NCBI RefSeq assembly: GCF_037023745.1
Contig: NZ_CP146101.1
Location: 7,810,501-7,874,500, forward strand
Direction: 5' to 3'
DNA from: Streptomyces sp. SCSIO 30461
GTDB lineage: Bacteria > Actinomycetota > Actinomycetes > Streptomycetales > Streptomycetaceae
Length of the DNA stretch: 64,000 nucleotides
A model generated the notes under the pieces. The model worked only from the letters and a program-made list of their open reading frames with translations, ran no database searches and was not told where the DNA came from. This document shows positions 25,945 through 35,435 of the stretch, one piece after another. Numbering within the stretch: position 1 is the first letter of the stretch; every line of letters starts with the position of its first letter. The position numbers and the translations under genes were made by a program.

Positions 25945-27861
25945 ATGACGGCGCTGCCGCACCAGGGAAACACGCATGCGCACGCCGTTGGACACATGGT
26001 GGTCTGCGGCGACGACGGTCTCGCCCAACGACTCGCCGACGAGTTGCGGGAGGTCTACCGGCAGCGTGTCGTCCTCGTCGTCACGGGTGCAGGGGCCGAG
26101 GAGCAAACCGCCGGGCCGGCCACGGAGCCGCCGGAGACGACGGGCAACGGCACGGTCGTCCCCGTACAGGTGACGCCCGCCCCGGCCCCCACCCGGGAGA
26201 CGCTGCTCCGGGCCGGAGTGGGCCGCGCGGAGGCACTGGCACTGCTGTACGAGGACGACGAGACCAACCTGCGGGCCGCGCTCACCGCCCGCCGTCTCAG
26301 CCCCGGGCTGCGGCTCGTCGTCCGCATGTACAACCGCAAGCTCGGACAGCACTTGGAGGAGCTGCTCGACCAGGCAGCGCTCGTGCACTCCCCCGGCATG
26401 GACCGGGCCGTCCTCGACGCCTCGACGACCGTCCTGTCCGACGCCGACACCGCGGCCCCGGCGCTCGCCGCCACCGCAGTCGCCGGCTCGAGCAAGGTCG
26501 TCCAGGCCGACGGCGTCCTTCTGCGTGCCGCCGAGCGCACTCCTCCCGGGCGCGGCGAGGTGCCGGACCCCGGCCTGTACACGCTGGCGCTGCTGTCGTC
26601 CACGACGGCCGACCCGGCAGGTGCCGAAGGCTCTGAGGCCAGCGGCCCTCAGGGCCCCGTCCTACTGCCCGACGACCGGGCCGTCGCCGGCAGCACCGGT
26701 CGTGGCAGCGTGGTCCTGGAAACGGTCCAGTACGCCGGTCCCGCCCTGCCTCCACGACGCCTGGCCCGCCGGGGGGCGCCTCTGCGTGAACTCTTCTCCA
26801 GCCGCCTGCGCTGGGCGCTCGCCGGCATCGTCGTCTCCGTACTCGCCCTGACACTGACCACCACCGCGCTCACCGACGCCGACCCGGTGCACGCCGCGTA
26901 CATCACTCTGCTCGACCTGTTCTCCATCAACGACCCCGCCGTCGACGCATCGGTCACGCACCAGGTCCTCCAGCTGATGTCCGGTCTCGTCGGCCTCGCC
27001 CTGCTCCCGCTCCTGGTCGCGGCAGCACTGGAAGCGCTGGGCACGTTCCGCGCCGCCGGCACGCTACGGCGACCGCCTCGGGGACTGTCCGACCACGTCG
27101 TCCTGCTCGGCCTCGGCAAGATCGGCACTCGGGTGCTGGCCCGACTCCGCGAACTGGACATCCCCGTCGTGTGCGTCGAGGAGGATCCCGACGCTCGCGG
27201 CATCCCTCTCGCCCGCGATCTGGGCGTACCCGTCGTCCTGGGAGACGTCACCGAGGAAGGCGTACTGGAAACAGCCAAGGTCCACCGGGCCCACGCCCTG
27301 CTCGCCCTCACCAGCTCCGACACCACCAACCTGGAAGCCGTCCTCCACGCCCGTACGGTGAAGGCCGATCTGCGTGTGGCGCTGCGCCTGTACGACGACG
27401 AGTTCGCCACGGCCGTCTACCGCACCCTGCGCACCACCCACCCCGAAGCCCTCACGCGCAGCCGCAGCGTCACGCACCTCGCGGCACCTGCGTTCGCCGG
27501 GGCCATGATGGGGCGCCAGATCCTCGGGGCGATCCCGGTCGAGCGCAAGGTCCTGCTCTTCGCCGCCCTCCTTGTCGCCGGGCACCCCCAGCTCGAGGGC
27601 CGCACCGTCGCCGAGTCCTTCCGCCCCGGCGCGTGGCGCGTCCTCGCCCTCGACACGGCGTCCCCCGGCTCACGCCGTCCCGATCTCGCCTCCGCCCACC
27701 AGGATGGCGAACAGCCACAACTCCTGTGGGACCTCCACCCCGGCTACCTGCTACGCCCCGAGGACCGCGTGGTCATCGCCGCCACCCGCCGCGGCCTCGC
27801 CGAACTGCTGGGAAGACACCACGCGACTGCCCGCGACGCGGAAACGCAGTCCCCCGACTGA
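25945..27861 (+). CDS. Two-RCK (TrkA-N) channel-like membrane protein
   Basis: A 638-residue protein. The N-terminal RCK-like nucleotide-binding domain (HMVVCGDDGLAQRLADEL, about 17-200) is followed by a Pro/Gly linker, two membrane helices (ALAGIVVSVLALTL near 290 and LMSGLVGLALLPLLVAAALEA near 340), and a second RCK domain beginning SDHVVLLGLGKIGTRVLARL near 381. This resembles RCK-gated potassium channels with a 2-TM pore. However, the segment between the helices reads AYITLLDLFSINDPAVD and has no TVGYGD selectivity filter. It may conduct a different ion or act as a sensor. ATG 25945 follows GGGGGAG. It is divergent from the flotillin operon. Confidence 0.8.
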   Translation: MTALPHQGNTHAHAVGHMVVCGDDGLAQRLADELREVYRQRVVLVVTGAGAEEQTAGPATEPPETTGNGTVVPVQVTPAPAPTRETLLRAGVGRAEALALLYEDDETNLRAALTARRLSPGLRLVVRMYNRKLGQHLEELLDQAALVHSPGMDRAVLDASTTVLSDADTAAPALAATAVAGSSKVVQADGVLLRAAERTPPGRGEVPDPGLYTLALLSSTTADPAGAEGSEASGPQGPVLLPDDRAVAGSTGRGSVVLETVQYAGPALPPRRLARRGAPLRELFSSRLRWALAGIVVSVLALTLTTTALTDADPVHAAYITLLDLFSINDPAVDASVTHQVLQLMSGLVGLALLPLLVAAALEALGTFRAAGTLRRPPRGLSDHVVLLGLGKIGTRVLARLRELDIPVVCVEEDPDARGIPLARDLGVPVVLGDVTEEGVLETAKVHRAHALLALTSSDTTNLEAVLHARTVKADLRVALRLYDDEFATAVYRTLRTTHPEALTRSRSVTHLAAPAFAGAMMGRQILGAIPVERKVLLFAALLVAGHPQLEGRTVAESFRPGAWRVLALDTASPGSRRPDLASAHQDGEQPQLLWDLHPGYLLRPEDRVVIAATRRGLAELLGRHHATARDAETQSPD

Positions 27862-28114
27862 TCGGTAGGCGTGGGTACTTCGGGGAAGGCGTCTCGTACG
27901 AACTGCGCCAAGCCCTGTCGAAGGTCGTGAACAGCGACGCGGTCGACACGCTGGACGTCACCTTCAACTGGTCCCGCGTGGCGGCAGCGCCCCCGGCACG
28001 CCCGTCATCGCCGGGTGCTTCGGAACGCCCGGGCGTGCGAACCTCCGTCGAGGCGCCGCCGCCTTGGCGTGGGCGGGCGGCCAGTCGGGATCGCAGGGTG
28101 TCTCTCCGTCGGCC

Positions 28115-29227
28115 TCAGTCGCCGGACATCTGCCCCCGACCCGGGACCTGGGGCGCCCTCGCGGCCTCAGCCTCGGCCTTCGCATCGCTCACCACGGCGG
28201 CGGCCTGCTTCGCGACCTCGTCAGCAGCCGCGGCAGCGTCGAGCGAAAGCGGCGAGCCTGCCACCAGTTCCGGCGCCTCGCTCTCGTCGCCCGCACCGTC
28301 GGCATGGGTATCGGTTGTTTCATCCGATTGCACGGATCCGGGAAGACCCATCGTCGATCGATCGCCGAATGCGCTGGCCACAGCACGGACCGCTTCCGTC
28401 AACTCACCCGGGATCACCCAGAACGTGTTGCTGTCGCTCTTCGCCAGGTGCGGGAGCGTCTCAAGGTACTTGTAGGCCAGGATCTTCGGGTCGGCGTTGT
28501 TGCGGTGAACGGCCTGGAAAACGCGCTCCACCGCCTTTGCCTCGCCGTCGGCCCGCAAGATCATGGCTTGCTGCGTGCCCTGCGCTTCCAGGATGTCCTT
28601 CTGTTTGGTGCCCTCCGCCGTGAGGATCTTGGCCTGCCGCTCCCCCTCGGCGTGCAGGATGGCCGCACGCTTGTCCCGCTCGGCGCGCATCTGCTTCTCC
28701 ATCGCCTCCTTGATGGTGGCCGGCGGATCGATGGCTTTGATCTCGACACGGTTGACCCGGATGCCCCACTTACCGGTGGCATCGTCCAGGACGGTGCGAA
28801 GCCGGGCGTTGATCTCTTCACGTGAGGTGAGGGTCTCCTCCAGGTCCATGGAGCCGATGACGTTCCGCAGGGTGGTCACGGTGAGCTGATCGATCGCCTG
28901 CAGATAGTCGGCGACCTCGTACGCCGCCGCCCGCGGGTCGGTGATCTGGTAGTAGAGCACCGTGTCGATGTTCACCACGAGGTTGTCCTCGGTGATCACC
29001 GGCCTGGGATCGGACGAGTACACCTGCTCACGCACGTCGAGTTTGGTGTTGACACGGTCCGCCACCGGCACGACGAAGTTCAGGCCGGGTTGCAAGGTCC
29101 GCCGGTACCGGCCGAACCGTTCGATGTTGTAGCGACGTGCCTGCGGGACGATCCGCACCGTGGCGGCCACGAGGAAGACGACAACGATCACCGCCACGAG
29201 AAACGGGATGACAACCGGATCCACCAT
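28115..29227 (-). CDS. SPFH/stomatin-like membrane protease-associated protein
   Basis: A 370-residue stomatin/HflK-type protein. Residues 7-24 (IPFLVAVIVVVFLVAATV) anchor the membrane. The Band 7 domain follows with RIVPQARRYNIERFGRYRRT, GLNFVVPVADRV, NLVVNIDTVLYYQITD and IEIKAIDPPATIKEAMEKQM-like segments (here NRVEIKAIDPPATIKEA). A coiled coil with ERQAKILTAEGTKQKDIL comes next, and the acidic C-terminal 90 residues look disordered. Stomatins form membrane scaffolds and pair with NfeD-type partners, whose gene lies 26 bp upstream in the same direction. The 253 bp between this gene and the RCK gene (27862-28114) hold no gene that I can support, only a short protein-like relic near 27890-27980. 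Confidence 0.93.
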   Translation of the reverse strand: MVDPVVIPFLVAVIVVVFLVAATVRIVPQARRYNIERFGRYRRTLQPGLNFVVPVADRVNTKLDVREQVYSSDPRPVITEDNLVVNIDTVLYYQITDPRAAAYEVADYLQAIDQLTVTTLRNVIGSMDLEETLTSREEINARLRTVLDDATGKWGIRVNRVEIKAIDPPATIKEAMEKQMRAERDKRAAILHAEGERQAKILTAEGTKQKDILEAQGTQQAMILRADGEAKAVERVFQAVHRNNADPKILAYKYLETLPHLAKSDSNTFWVIPGELTEAVRAVASAFGDRSTMGLPGSVQSDETTDTHADGAGDESEAPELVAGSPLSLDAAAAADEVAKQAAAVVSDAKAEAEAARAPQVPGRGQMSGD

Positions 29228-29253
29228 GCCTCCCTTGGGATGTGTTCAGCCGT

Positions 29254-29691
29254 TCACGGCAGGAGTTCGCGGGGGTAGACGACGGCCGTCGCGCCTTCGA
29301 TCTCCATGACGTCCACCAGCGCCCCCACCGGGATCACCAGGCTTTCGTCGAGAGCGCGAGCGGACCATTCCTCGCCGGAGACCTTGATCAGACCGTGGGT
29401 CGCGGTGACCTCCTCCGTGACCTCGGCCCGCCTGCCGATCAGCGCGTCACTGCCGTCGCGGGAGAGGGGTGCCTGCGCCATTTGCCGCAGCGCGACGGGA
29501 CGGACGAGGAGAAGACCCGCTGCCGCTGCCACTCCGAACGCCACGAGCTGGCCGAGGAGGCCGATGCCCACACCGGAGACCACTGCGGCAACCAGCGCAG
29601 CGGCGGCAAGCAGCCCGAGTACCAGCGTCAGGGTGAGGAACTCCGCGACACCAAGCGCTGCAGCGGCGAGCAGCCACACGAACCACGGCAT
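29254..29691 (-). CDS. NfeD-like membrane protein
   Basis: A 145-residue short NfeD. It has two or three hydrophobic helices in the first 75 residues (FVWLLAAAALGVAEFLTLTL, then AAALVAAVVSGVGIG, then VAFGVAAAAGLLLV). A soluble OB-fold domain follows (IGRRAEVTEEVTATHGLIKV, then ALVDVMEIEGATAVV). Short NfeD proteins lack the ClpP-like protease part and work with a stomatin partner in membrane quality control. The partner gene follows after 26 bp, so the two form an operon with NfeD first. ATG 29691 is preceded by GGGAGG. Confidence 0.92.
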   Translation of the reverse strand: MPWFVWLLAAAALGVAEFLTLTLVLGLLAAAALVAAVVSGVGIGLLGQLVAFGVAAAAGLLLVRPVALRQMAQAPLSRDGSDALIGRRAEVTEEVTATHGLIKVSGEEWSARALDESLVIPVGALVDVMEIEGATAVVYPRELLP

Positions 29692-29902
29692 GGAACCAGC
29701 CTCCCTCAGGGGGACCTATCCGTCACTTACCCATCCACACCGGAACCGAACGAACTCATTCCTCTCGACTCGCGGTCTGCGGTCTGCGGTCTGCGGGAGA
29801 GGCGGTTTCCGGACGGGCCGACCGGGCAGGCACCGATACCGTCGAGGGACGGCACCACGAGGCAGCCACGCGGCTGCGGCAGTCGTCGCGGGCTCGGCGG
29901 TG

Positions 29903-30193
29903 TCAGCCGAGCCAGTGGCGCCAGCGAGCCGCCGGCGGGTCGCAGCGTCCGGAGGCAACCATGTCCTGGTAGGCGCGTTCCGCCAATTCGTCCCACGTCA
30001 CTTTCTCCCCGTTCCCGGAGAGGGGCTGCCCGTCGGCATCGGTGAAAGCGGAGACGGCGACAGCGCAGTCGGGAGGGCGGACGGTCTGGGCGGCGTACCA
30101 CCCGAAGGCGATGATCGCGGCGACGCTGCATGCCGGCAGCATCAGGGCACGAGGACTGTGCTTCACCGGCTGCATCATAGGACAACCATTCAT
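29903..30193 (-). CDS. Hypothetical small secreted or anchored protein
   Basis: A protein of about 96 residues, with an N-terminal basic segment, one membrane helix (LMLPACSVAAIIAFGWYAA), then a soluble domain containing PPDCAVAVSAFTDADGQPL, VTWDELAERAYQDMVASG and a final RCDPPAARWRHWLG. The two outer cysteines could pair outside the membrane. I do not recognise the family. ATG 30193 (after GGTGGCGGGG) or the double ATG at 30178 could start it. It stands alone between the NfeD gene and a lipoprotein gene on the same strand. A short direct repeat (GCGGTCT, three copies, 29772-29792) lies in the gap before NfeD. Confidence 0.6.
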   Translation of the reverse strand: MNGCPMMQPVKHSPRALMLPACSVAAIIAFGWYAAQTVRPPDCAVAVSAFTDADGQPLSGNGEKVTWDELAERAYQDMVASGRCDPPAARWRHWLG

Positions 30194-30292
30194 CCCCGCC
30201 ACCTGCCCGGCCGGTTGCTCGGGCCCTGACCCCGAACGTGGTCGCCTCCGTAAGGGGACGCCCGTAGGGCTCCCGCCAACCCGCGGGGCCCG

Positions 30293-30991
30293 TCAGCCGA
30301 CGGTGGACTGAGCCAGAGAGGTGGAGTCCACGGGGGCGTCCACGTCCGTGTCGATCAGACCGATCAGGATCGGGTTGGGGCCCGGCGGGGCGCCACTCTC
30401 GGCGCGGAGCCGGTAGCGGTGGGTAGCCACGGCGCTTCTGGCCAGCGGGGTGCCACCCTTGAGGAGTGCGTGCGGAAGGGCGTCGTTGGCGATGCGAAGC
30501 GTCACCGAACGCCACGTCCCGGTCGTGGGGTCCCAGCTTTCCAAGATGTACGCGGGGTTGGCCGAAGCACCCGGCATGGCCTCCATCTGGAAGGCGAGCA
30601 GGAGGTGCCGATAGGAGCGGCTGTTGCCGTTTCGGAGGGTGACGGTGAACTCCCGTGCGGGGCCACCGGGTTCCAGGGTGAGCCGGCCACCCGGCGCGAC
30701 CACGCTCATAGCGAGGTACGTCGGCACAGGAGGCCTGACCGCGGCGGGTGTCGACGGCGGTGCCGCGGTGCGCGACGCGGAGCGGGTGGTAGCGCTCGCC
30801 GTCGGCGTGAGCGTGGGGCCTGCCGAGGGTGAGCGGAGGGCGGCGGGGGCGGACGGCAGGGAAGCCGGCGTCGGAGCCGATGGGGCCGTCGTCTTGCCCT
30901 GGGTACTGGAACCGGGGCCGCAGCCAGTGGCTGCAGCGATCAGCAGGCAGGTACCCACCGTGCCGATGATGAGCGCTCGGGAACGGCGCAT
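30293..30991 (-). CDS. Secreted lipoprotein of unknown function
   Basis: A 232-residue protein with a classic lipoprotein signal: MRRSRALIIG, a hydrophobic core, then AAATGC with the modified Cys at 24. A long Ser/Thr/Pro/Ala linker (residues 30-90) is followed by a beta-rich domain (APGGRLTLEPGGPAREFTV, TLRNGNSRSYRHLLLAFQ, YILESWDPTTGTWRSVTLR) that looks like an immunoglobulin- or DUF4232-like fold. It would be anchored on the outer face of the membrane. ATG 30991 has GAAGGG 7 bp upstream. It is not in an operon with either neighbour. The 489 bp before it (30992-31480) contain no gene that I can support. Confidence 0.8.
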   Translation of the reverse strand: MRRSRALIIGTVGTCLLIAAATGCGPGSSTQGKTTAPSAPTPASLPSAPAALRSPSAGPTLTPTASATTRSASRTAAPPSTPAAVRPPVPTYLAMSVVAPGGRLTLEPGGPAREFTVTLRNGNSRSYRHLLLAFQMEAMPGASANPAYILESWDPTTGTWRSVTLRIANDALPHALLKGGTPLARSAVATHRYRLRAESGAPPGPNPILIGLIDTDVDAPVDSTSLAQSTVG

Positions 30992-31480
30992 GAGGTGCCC
31001 TTCGGTGGTGGTCGTCTCGTCGCCGGCGAGCGTAACGAAGGGAGGACACGGGGAAGCCGAAGGGGCGTAACGCTTTGCGGACGATGCCCCGAAACATGCC
31101 GACCGGACGCCGTGCCGACTGACGCGCACGCTCCGGCTGATGTCCTGGCAGGCGAAGGTGTCCGATTCGACGGTGGAGTTGCCCGCGCCGGAGGCCGGCT
31201 TGCCGCTGGAAGTACTCCGGAGTTCGCTCGACGGCTGATCACGGGGCCGCGGACCCGTTCGAACCGCCCAGGGTGGAAGAGCAGCGCCGCGAAGCCCACA
31301 TCGGCCTGTCAAGGGATCTCCGCCCGGCGGCTTGGCCCCCGCCGGTCAGGGGCAGGAGCCGCTCGCGGTGACGGAGCCAGGCCGGGCGACCGGAGCACCC
31401 GAACGACCGGAGCGACCCGAGCGACCCGAGCGACGGCATCGTCGACAGCGACGCGTCCGTGCCGGGCGAGAGTGGTCACC

Positions 31481-32719
31481 TCATCGTGCGGCGCCGGAGT
31501 CGAAAGGCAGCTCCAGCATCCGGATGGCGTTGCCGCGCAGGATCTTGTACGCGACGTCGGTCGAGAGGCCCGCCACATGCTCGGCCGCCACCTGCTTGGT
31601 GTGGGGCCATGTCGAGTCGACGTGGGGGTAGTCGGTCTCGAAGGTGGCGTTGTTCACGCCCACCGTCTCGATCGCCTCGATGCCGTGCTTGTCCCGGAAG
31701 AAGCAGCAGAAGATCTGCCGGTAGTAGTACATGGACGGGGGTTCCGGGATCAGGTCCTTGACGCCGCCCCAGGCGCGGTGCTCCTCCCACACGTCGTCGG
31801 CCCGCTCCAGGGCATACGGAATCCAACCCATCTGGCCCTCGCTGTAAGCGAGCTTCAGGCGTGGGTACTTCACGAGGACGCCCGAGAAAAGGAAGTCCAT
31901 CATCGATGCCATGGCGTTGTTGAAGCTCAGTGACGCCTGCACCGCAGGAGGTGCGTCCGGGGATGCCGCCGGCATCTGGGAGGAGGAGCCGATGTGCATG
32001 TTGACCACCGTGCCGGTCTCCTCGCAGACGGCGAAGAACGGGTCCCAGTAACCGGAGTGGATCGAGGGCAGCCCGAGATGGGTGGGGATCTCGCTGAAGG
32101 TGACCGCGCGCACCCCGCGGGCGGCGTTGCGCCTGATCTCGGCGACGGCGAGCCCGATGTCCCACAGGGGGATGAGGCAGAGCGGGATCAGTCTGCCGCC
32201 GCTGTCGCCGCACCACTCCTCGACCATCCAGTCGTTGTAGGCCCTGACACAGGCGAGGCCGATCTCCTTGTCCTTGGCCTCGGCGAAGGTCTGCCCGCAA
32301 AAGCGCGGGAAGGTGGGGAAGCAGAGCGATGCCTCGACGTGGTTGAGATCCATGTCCTCCAGCCGCGCCTTCGGATCCCAGCAGCCGCGGCGCATCTGCT
32401 CCCGTGTGATGCCGTCGAGGGTCATCTCGTCGCGCGAGAAGCCGACCGCGGCGATGATGCGCTTGTAAGGGAAGAGTTCGCCCTCGTACTCCCACCAGTC
32501 GGTGAGCTGCCCCTCGGGGTCCGTGGTGAACCGGTACTTGCCGCCGACGTACTCCAGTTCTCCGATGCCGGCGGTGAAGGGCTTCGGGCCGCGGTCGCGG
32601 TACTTCGCCGGGAGCCAGGACTCGAAGAGGTGCGCGGGCTCGATGACGTGGTCATCCACACTGATGACCTTGGGCACGTCCGCGGACACGTCCGCAGTGG
32701 CGTTCTCATCGGTGGTCAC
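31481..32719 (-). CDS. Amidohydrolase-family protein (Amidohydro_2)
   Basis: A 412-residue TIM-barrel metal hydrolase. The N-terminal VISVDDHVIEPAHLFESWLP is the usual start of this group (the D-H stands for the metal motif), with FPTFPRFCG, VRAVTFSEIPTHLGLPSIHS, NMHIGSSS (metal His), and NATFETDYPHVDSTWPHT (catalytic Asp region) later. Relatives include gamma-resorcylate- and ACMS-decarboxylase-like enzymes and polyketide or xenobiotic hydrolases, so the substrate is open. GTG 32719 is chosen because a run of five G lies 8-9 bp before it. It faces no obvious partner; the DoxX-like gene is divergent. Confidence 0.88.
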   Translation of the reverse strand: MTTDENATADVSADVPKVISVDDHVIEPAHLFESWLPAKYRDRGPKPFTAGIGELEYVGGKYRFTTDPEGQLTDWWEYEGELFPYKRIIAAVGFSRDEMTLDGITREQMRRGCWDPKARLEDMDLNHVEASLCFPTFPRFCGQTFAEAKDKEIGLACVRAYNDWMVEEWCGDSGGRLIPLCLIPLWDIGLAVAEIRRNAARGVRAVTFSEIPTHLGLPSIHSGYWDPFFAVCEETGTVVNMHIGSSSQMPAASPDAPPAVQASLSFNNAMASMMDFLFSGVLVKYPRLKLAYSEGQMGWIPYALERADDVWEEHRAWGGVKDLIPEPPSMYYYRQIFCCFFRDKHGIEAIETVGVNNATFETDYPHVDSTWPHTKQVAAEHVAGLSTDVAYKILRGNAIRMLELPFDSGAAR

Positions 32720-32897
32720 GTCGCCTACCCCCTGCCGGTGAAGCAATCTGACGGTCCATCAGATTTAGGGTATGAGGGCGCCCCGAGCATCGCAAGGGCG
32801 CTGTGGAGCACGCCGGAACCCTTGCGCGATCCGCCGCGCTGGGCTGAACTGACGAAGTGTCAGATGAGATGGGGAGCACGAGCGGAGGAGGCTGCGG

Positions 32898-33347
32898 ATG
32901 CAGACGATCTGGCTCACCGGGGCGGAGTGGGGCGCGGTCCTCCGGATCGGTCTCGGCCTGTGGTGGCTGGAGAGCTGGCGCCACAAGGACAAGAAGACGT
33001 GGTTCGACGGCGGCGGGATCGCCTGGGCGGCGGGGGTCGCGGACAAGCATCGCTGGGGCTTCGTCGGCAAAGGGTTCGACACGGTGGTCAAGCCGCGGCC
33101 CCGACTCATGGCCTATGTGGTCGCGTACGCCGAGCTGGCCCTCGGGCTCGGGCTCGTCTTCGGGCTGCTGACACCCATCGCCCTCGTGGCCGGCCTGCTG
33201 CTCAATCTGATCTATCTCGTACTCATGATCCACGACTGGGCGGAGCAGGGTCAGAACCTGATGATGGCGCTCATCTCGGCGGTCGCGCTGTTCGGTATGA
33301 GCTGGCAGGCCTGGTCCCTCGACCAAGCGCTGGGGCTGTTCCACTGA
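32898..33347 (+). CDS. DoxX-like membrane protein
   Basis: A 149-residue protein with four membrane helices (VLRIGLGLWWLESW; LMAYVVAYAELALGLGLVFGLL; ALVAGLLLNLIYLVLMI; LMMALISAVALFGMSW). RIGLGLWWLESWRHKDKKTW and the ELALGLGLVFGLLTP block match DoxX/TQO-small-subunit proteins, which are linked to membrane redox enzymes and thiol or sulfur metabolism in several bacteria. ATG 32898 has GGAGGAGG 6 bp upstream. It is divergent from the amidohydrolase, and an S9 peptidase follows 44 bp later, so these two may be co-transcribed, although no functional link is evident. Confidence 0.85.
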   Translation: MQTIWLTGAEWGAVLRIGLGLWWLESWRHKDKKTWFDGGGIAWAAGVADKHRWGFVGKGFDTVVKPRPRLMAYVVAYAELALGLGLVFGLLTPIALVAGLLLNLIYLVLMIHDWAEQGQNLMMALISAVALFGMSWQAWSLDQALGLFH

Positions 33348-33391
33348 GGTTGTCCACAGGCTGAGTACGCCCGGTGGCGGTGCGGCGCAAA

Positions 33392-35269
33392 ATGGAGGGC
33401 ATGACTGAGATCACCGAGTCCACGTCGCCTTCCGGCCAAGCCTCCGACCACCAGTACGCAGCTCAGCACACCGTTCCACACGGAGGCCGGCCTGATTCGG
33501 CCATGCCTGCGTGGGAGCAGCGATTCCGCGCCCCCCGGGTCTCGCTGCCCGACTGGGCGGAGGACGCGCCGGACCGCTCACTCTTCGTGTCCAATGCCAC
33601 GGGGACGTACGAGCTGTACGCATGGGACCGTTCGACCGGTGAGCAGCGCCAGGTCACGGACCGGCCGAACGGGACCACCGAGGGCGAGCTCACCCCGGAC
33701 GGCGCGTGGATCTGGTGGTTCGCGGACCGGGACGGGGACGAGTTCGGGGTGTGGATGCGGCAGCCCTTCCACGGCGGGGACGACGAGCCTGCGGCGCCCG
33801 GGCTCGATGCCTCATACGGGGCCGGGCTGGCGCTCGGGCGCGACGGCACGGCGGTGGTGGGACGCTCGACGGACGAGGACGGCACGACGATCCATGTCGT
33901 GAGGCCCGGGACCGAGCCCCTCGAGATCTACCGGCACCGGGAGTCGGCGGGCGTCGGTGATCTCTCCCGGGACGGGACGCTGCTCGCGATAGAGCACACG
34001 GAGCACGGCGACGCCATGCACGCGGCGCTGCGCGTGGTCACCCTGGACGGGGTGACGGTGGCGGAGCTGGACGACACCAGGGGCGGCACCGAGGAGCTGG
34101 GCCTTGAGGTTCTCGGTTTCGCACCGGTGGACGGTGACACCCGGCTGCTGGTCGGCCACCAGCGGCGCGGTCGCTGGGAGCCGATGCTGTGGGACGTCTC
34201 ATCGGGCGAGGAGACGGAGCTTGCGATCGACCTGCCCGGTGACATGAGCGCCGAGTGGTACCCGGACGGGTCGGCCTTGCTGATCGGGCACAGCTTCGAG
34301 GCACGCAGCGAGCTCTGGCGCTATGAGCCGGTCGCGAGGGAGCTGGAGAGGGTGGAGACCCCGGCGGGCTCGGTCTCTGGCGCCACGGCCCGGCCGGACG
34401 GGACGGTGGAGTACGTGTGGTCGTCCGCGGCGCACCCGCCGAAGGTGCGGTCGACGGCGGGACGGGAGGTGCTGGACCCGCCGGGGATGAAGGCACCGGG
34501 GTCCGTGGACGTGCTGGACGCCTGGGTGGACGGTCCGGGCGGGCGGATCCACGCGTTGGTGCAGCGGCCGGCCGGAGAAGGGCCCTTCCCCACGGTCTTC
34601 GAGATCCACGGCGGCCCGACCTGGCACGACAGCGACGCCTTCGCGGCGGGTCCCGCCGCCTGGGTGGACCACGGCTACGCGGTGGTCCGGGTGAACTATC
34701 GGGGCTCCACGGGGTACGGGCGGGAGTGGACGGACGCCCTCAAGCACCGGGTCGGACTGATCGAGCTGGAGGACATCGCGGCGGTCCGCGAATGGGCCGT
34801 GGCATCGGGCCTGGCGGACCCGGCCAAGCTGGTGCTGGCGGGCGGTTCCTGGGGCGGGTACCTCACCCTGCTCGGCCTCGGTACCCAGCCCGATGTCTGG
34901 GCTCTGGGGCTGGCCGCGGTGCCGGTCGCGGACTATGTGACGGCGTACCACGACGAGATGGAGGCCCTGAAGGCGATGGACCGCACCCTGATGGGCGGGA
35001 CACCTGAGGAGGTGCCCGAGCGCTTCGGGGCCTCGTCGCCGCTGACGTACGTGGACGCCGTGCGGGCACCGGTCTATATCTCCGCCGGGGTCAACGACCC
35101 GCGCTGTCCGATCCGCCAGGTCGAGAACTACGTGGACCGGCTATCGGCCCGTGGGGCGGTGCACGAGGTGTACCGGTATGACGCGGGGCACGGATCGCTG
35201 GTGGTGGAGGAGCGGATCAAGCAGGTCCGGCTTGAGCTGGACTTCGCCGCCAGGCATCTGGACGCGTGA
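33392..35269 (+). CDS. S9-family prolyl oligopeptidase-like serine peptidase
   Basis: A protein of about 625 residues. An N-terminal beta-propeller (repeats such as LFVSNATGTYELYAWDRSTG, DGAWIWWFADRDGDEFGVW) precedes an alpha/beta hydrolase domain. The oxyanion-hole strand is PTVFEIHGGPTWHD. The nucleophile is in LVLAGGSWGGYLTLLG, the acid in SAGVNDPRCPIRQ, and the His in YRYDAGHGSLVVEE, giving a complete Ser-Asp-His triad. No signal peptide is present, so it acts in the cytoplasm on short peptides or acyl-peptides. The start is uncertain among ATG 33392, ATG 33401 and GTG 33374, none with good Shine-Dalgarno spacing. Confidence 0.92.
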   Translation: MEGMTEITESTSPSGQASDHQYAAQHTVPHGGRPDSAMPAWEQRFRAPRVSLPDWAEDAPDRSLFVSNATGTYELYAWDRSTGEQRQVTDRPNGTTEGELTPDGAWIWWFADRDGDEFGVWMRQPFHGGDDEPAAPGLDASYGAGLALGRDGTAVVGRSTDEDGTTIHVVRPGTEPLEIYRHRESAGVGDLSRDGTLLAIEHTEHGDAMHAALRVVTLDGVTVAELDDTRGGTEELGLEVLGFAPVDGDTRLLVGHQRRGRWEPMLWDVSSGEETELAIDLPGDMSAEWYPDGSALLIGHSFEARSELWRYEPVARELERVETPAGSVSGATARPDGTVEYVWSSAAHPPKVRSTAGREVLDPPGMKAPGSVDVLDAWVDGPGGRIHALVQRPAGEGPFPTVFEIHGGPTWHDSDAFAAGPAAWVDHGYAVVRVNYRGSTGYGREWTDALKHRVGLIELEDIAAVREWAVASGLADPAKLVLAGGSWGGYLTLLGLGTQPDVWALGLAAVPVADYVTAYHDEMEALKAMDRTLMGGTPEEVPERFGASSPLTYVDAVRAPVYISAGVNDPRCPIRQVENYVDRLSARGAVHEVYRYDAGHGSLVVEERIKQVRLELDFAARHLDA

Positions 35270-35435
35270 ACCACCCGGGGACGACGCCCCGCCCTCGGCT
35301 CCCGTCCCGAGGGCCGGTCCTTGAGAACCGGTCCTTGAACTGGTTGATGACGCCATCCGCCTACCGCTCTACAAGCTTGATCAGTCGAACAAGGTTCCTG
35401 TTCGGGTGATCTCTCGGTGGTCGGGGCATAGCGGC

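Noticed and set aside
27862..28114. Short protein-like stretch YFGEGVSYELRQALSKV after the RCK gene
   Set aside because: No start or ribosome site, length under 45 residues and no recognised family; probably a relic.
30995..31933. A 312-codon + strand frame across the lipoprotein-amidohydrolase gap
   Set aside because: It overlaps the amidohydrolase gene antisense, has no ribosome site and lacks domain features.
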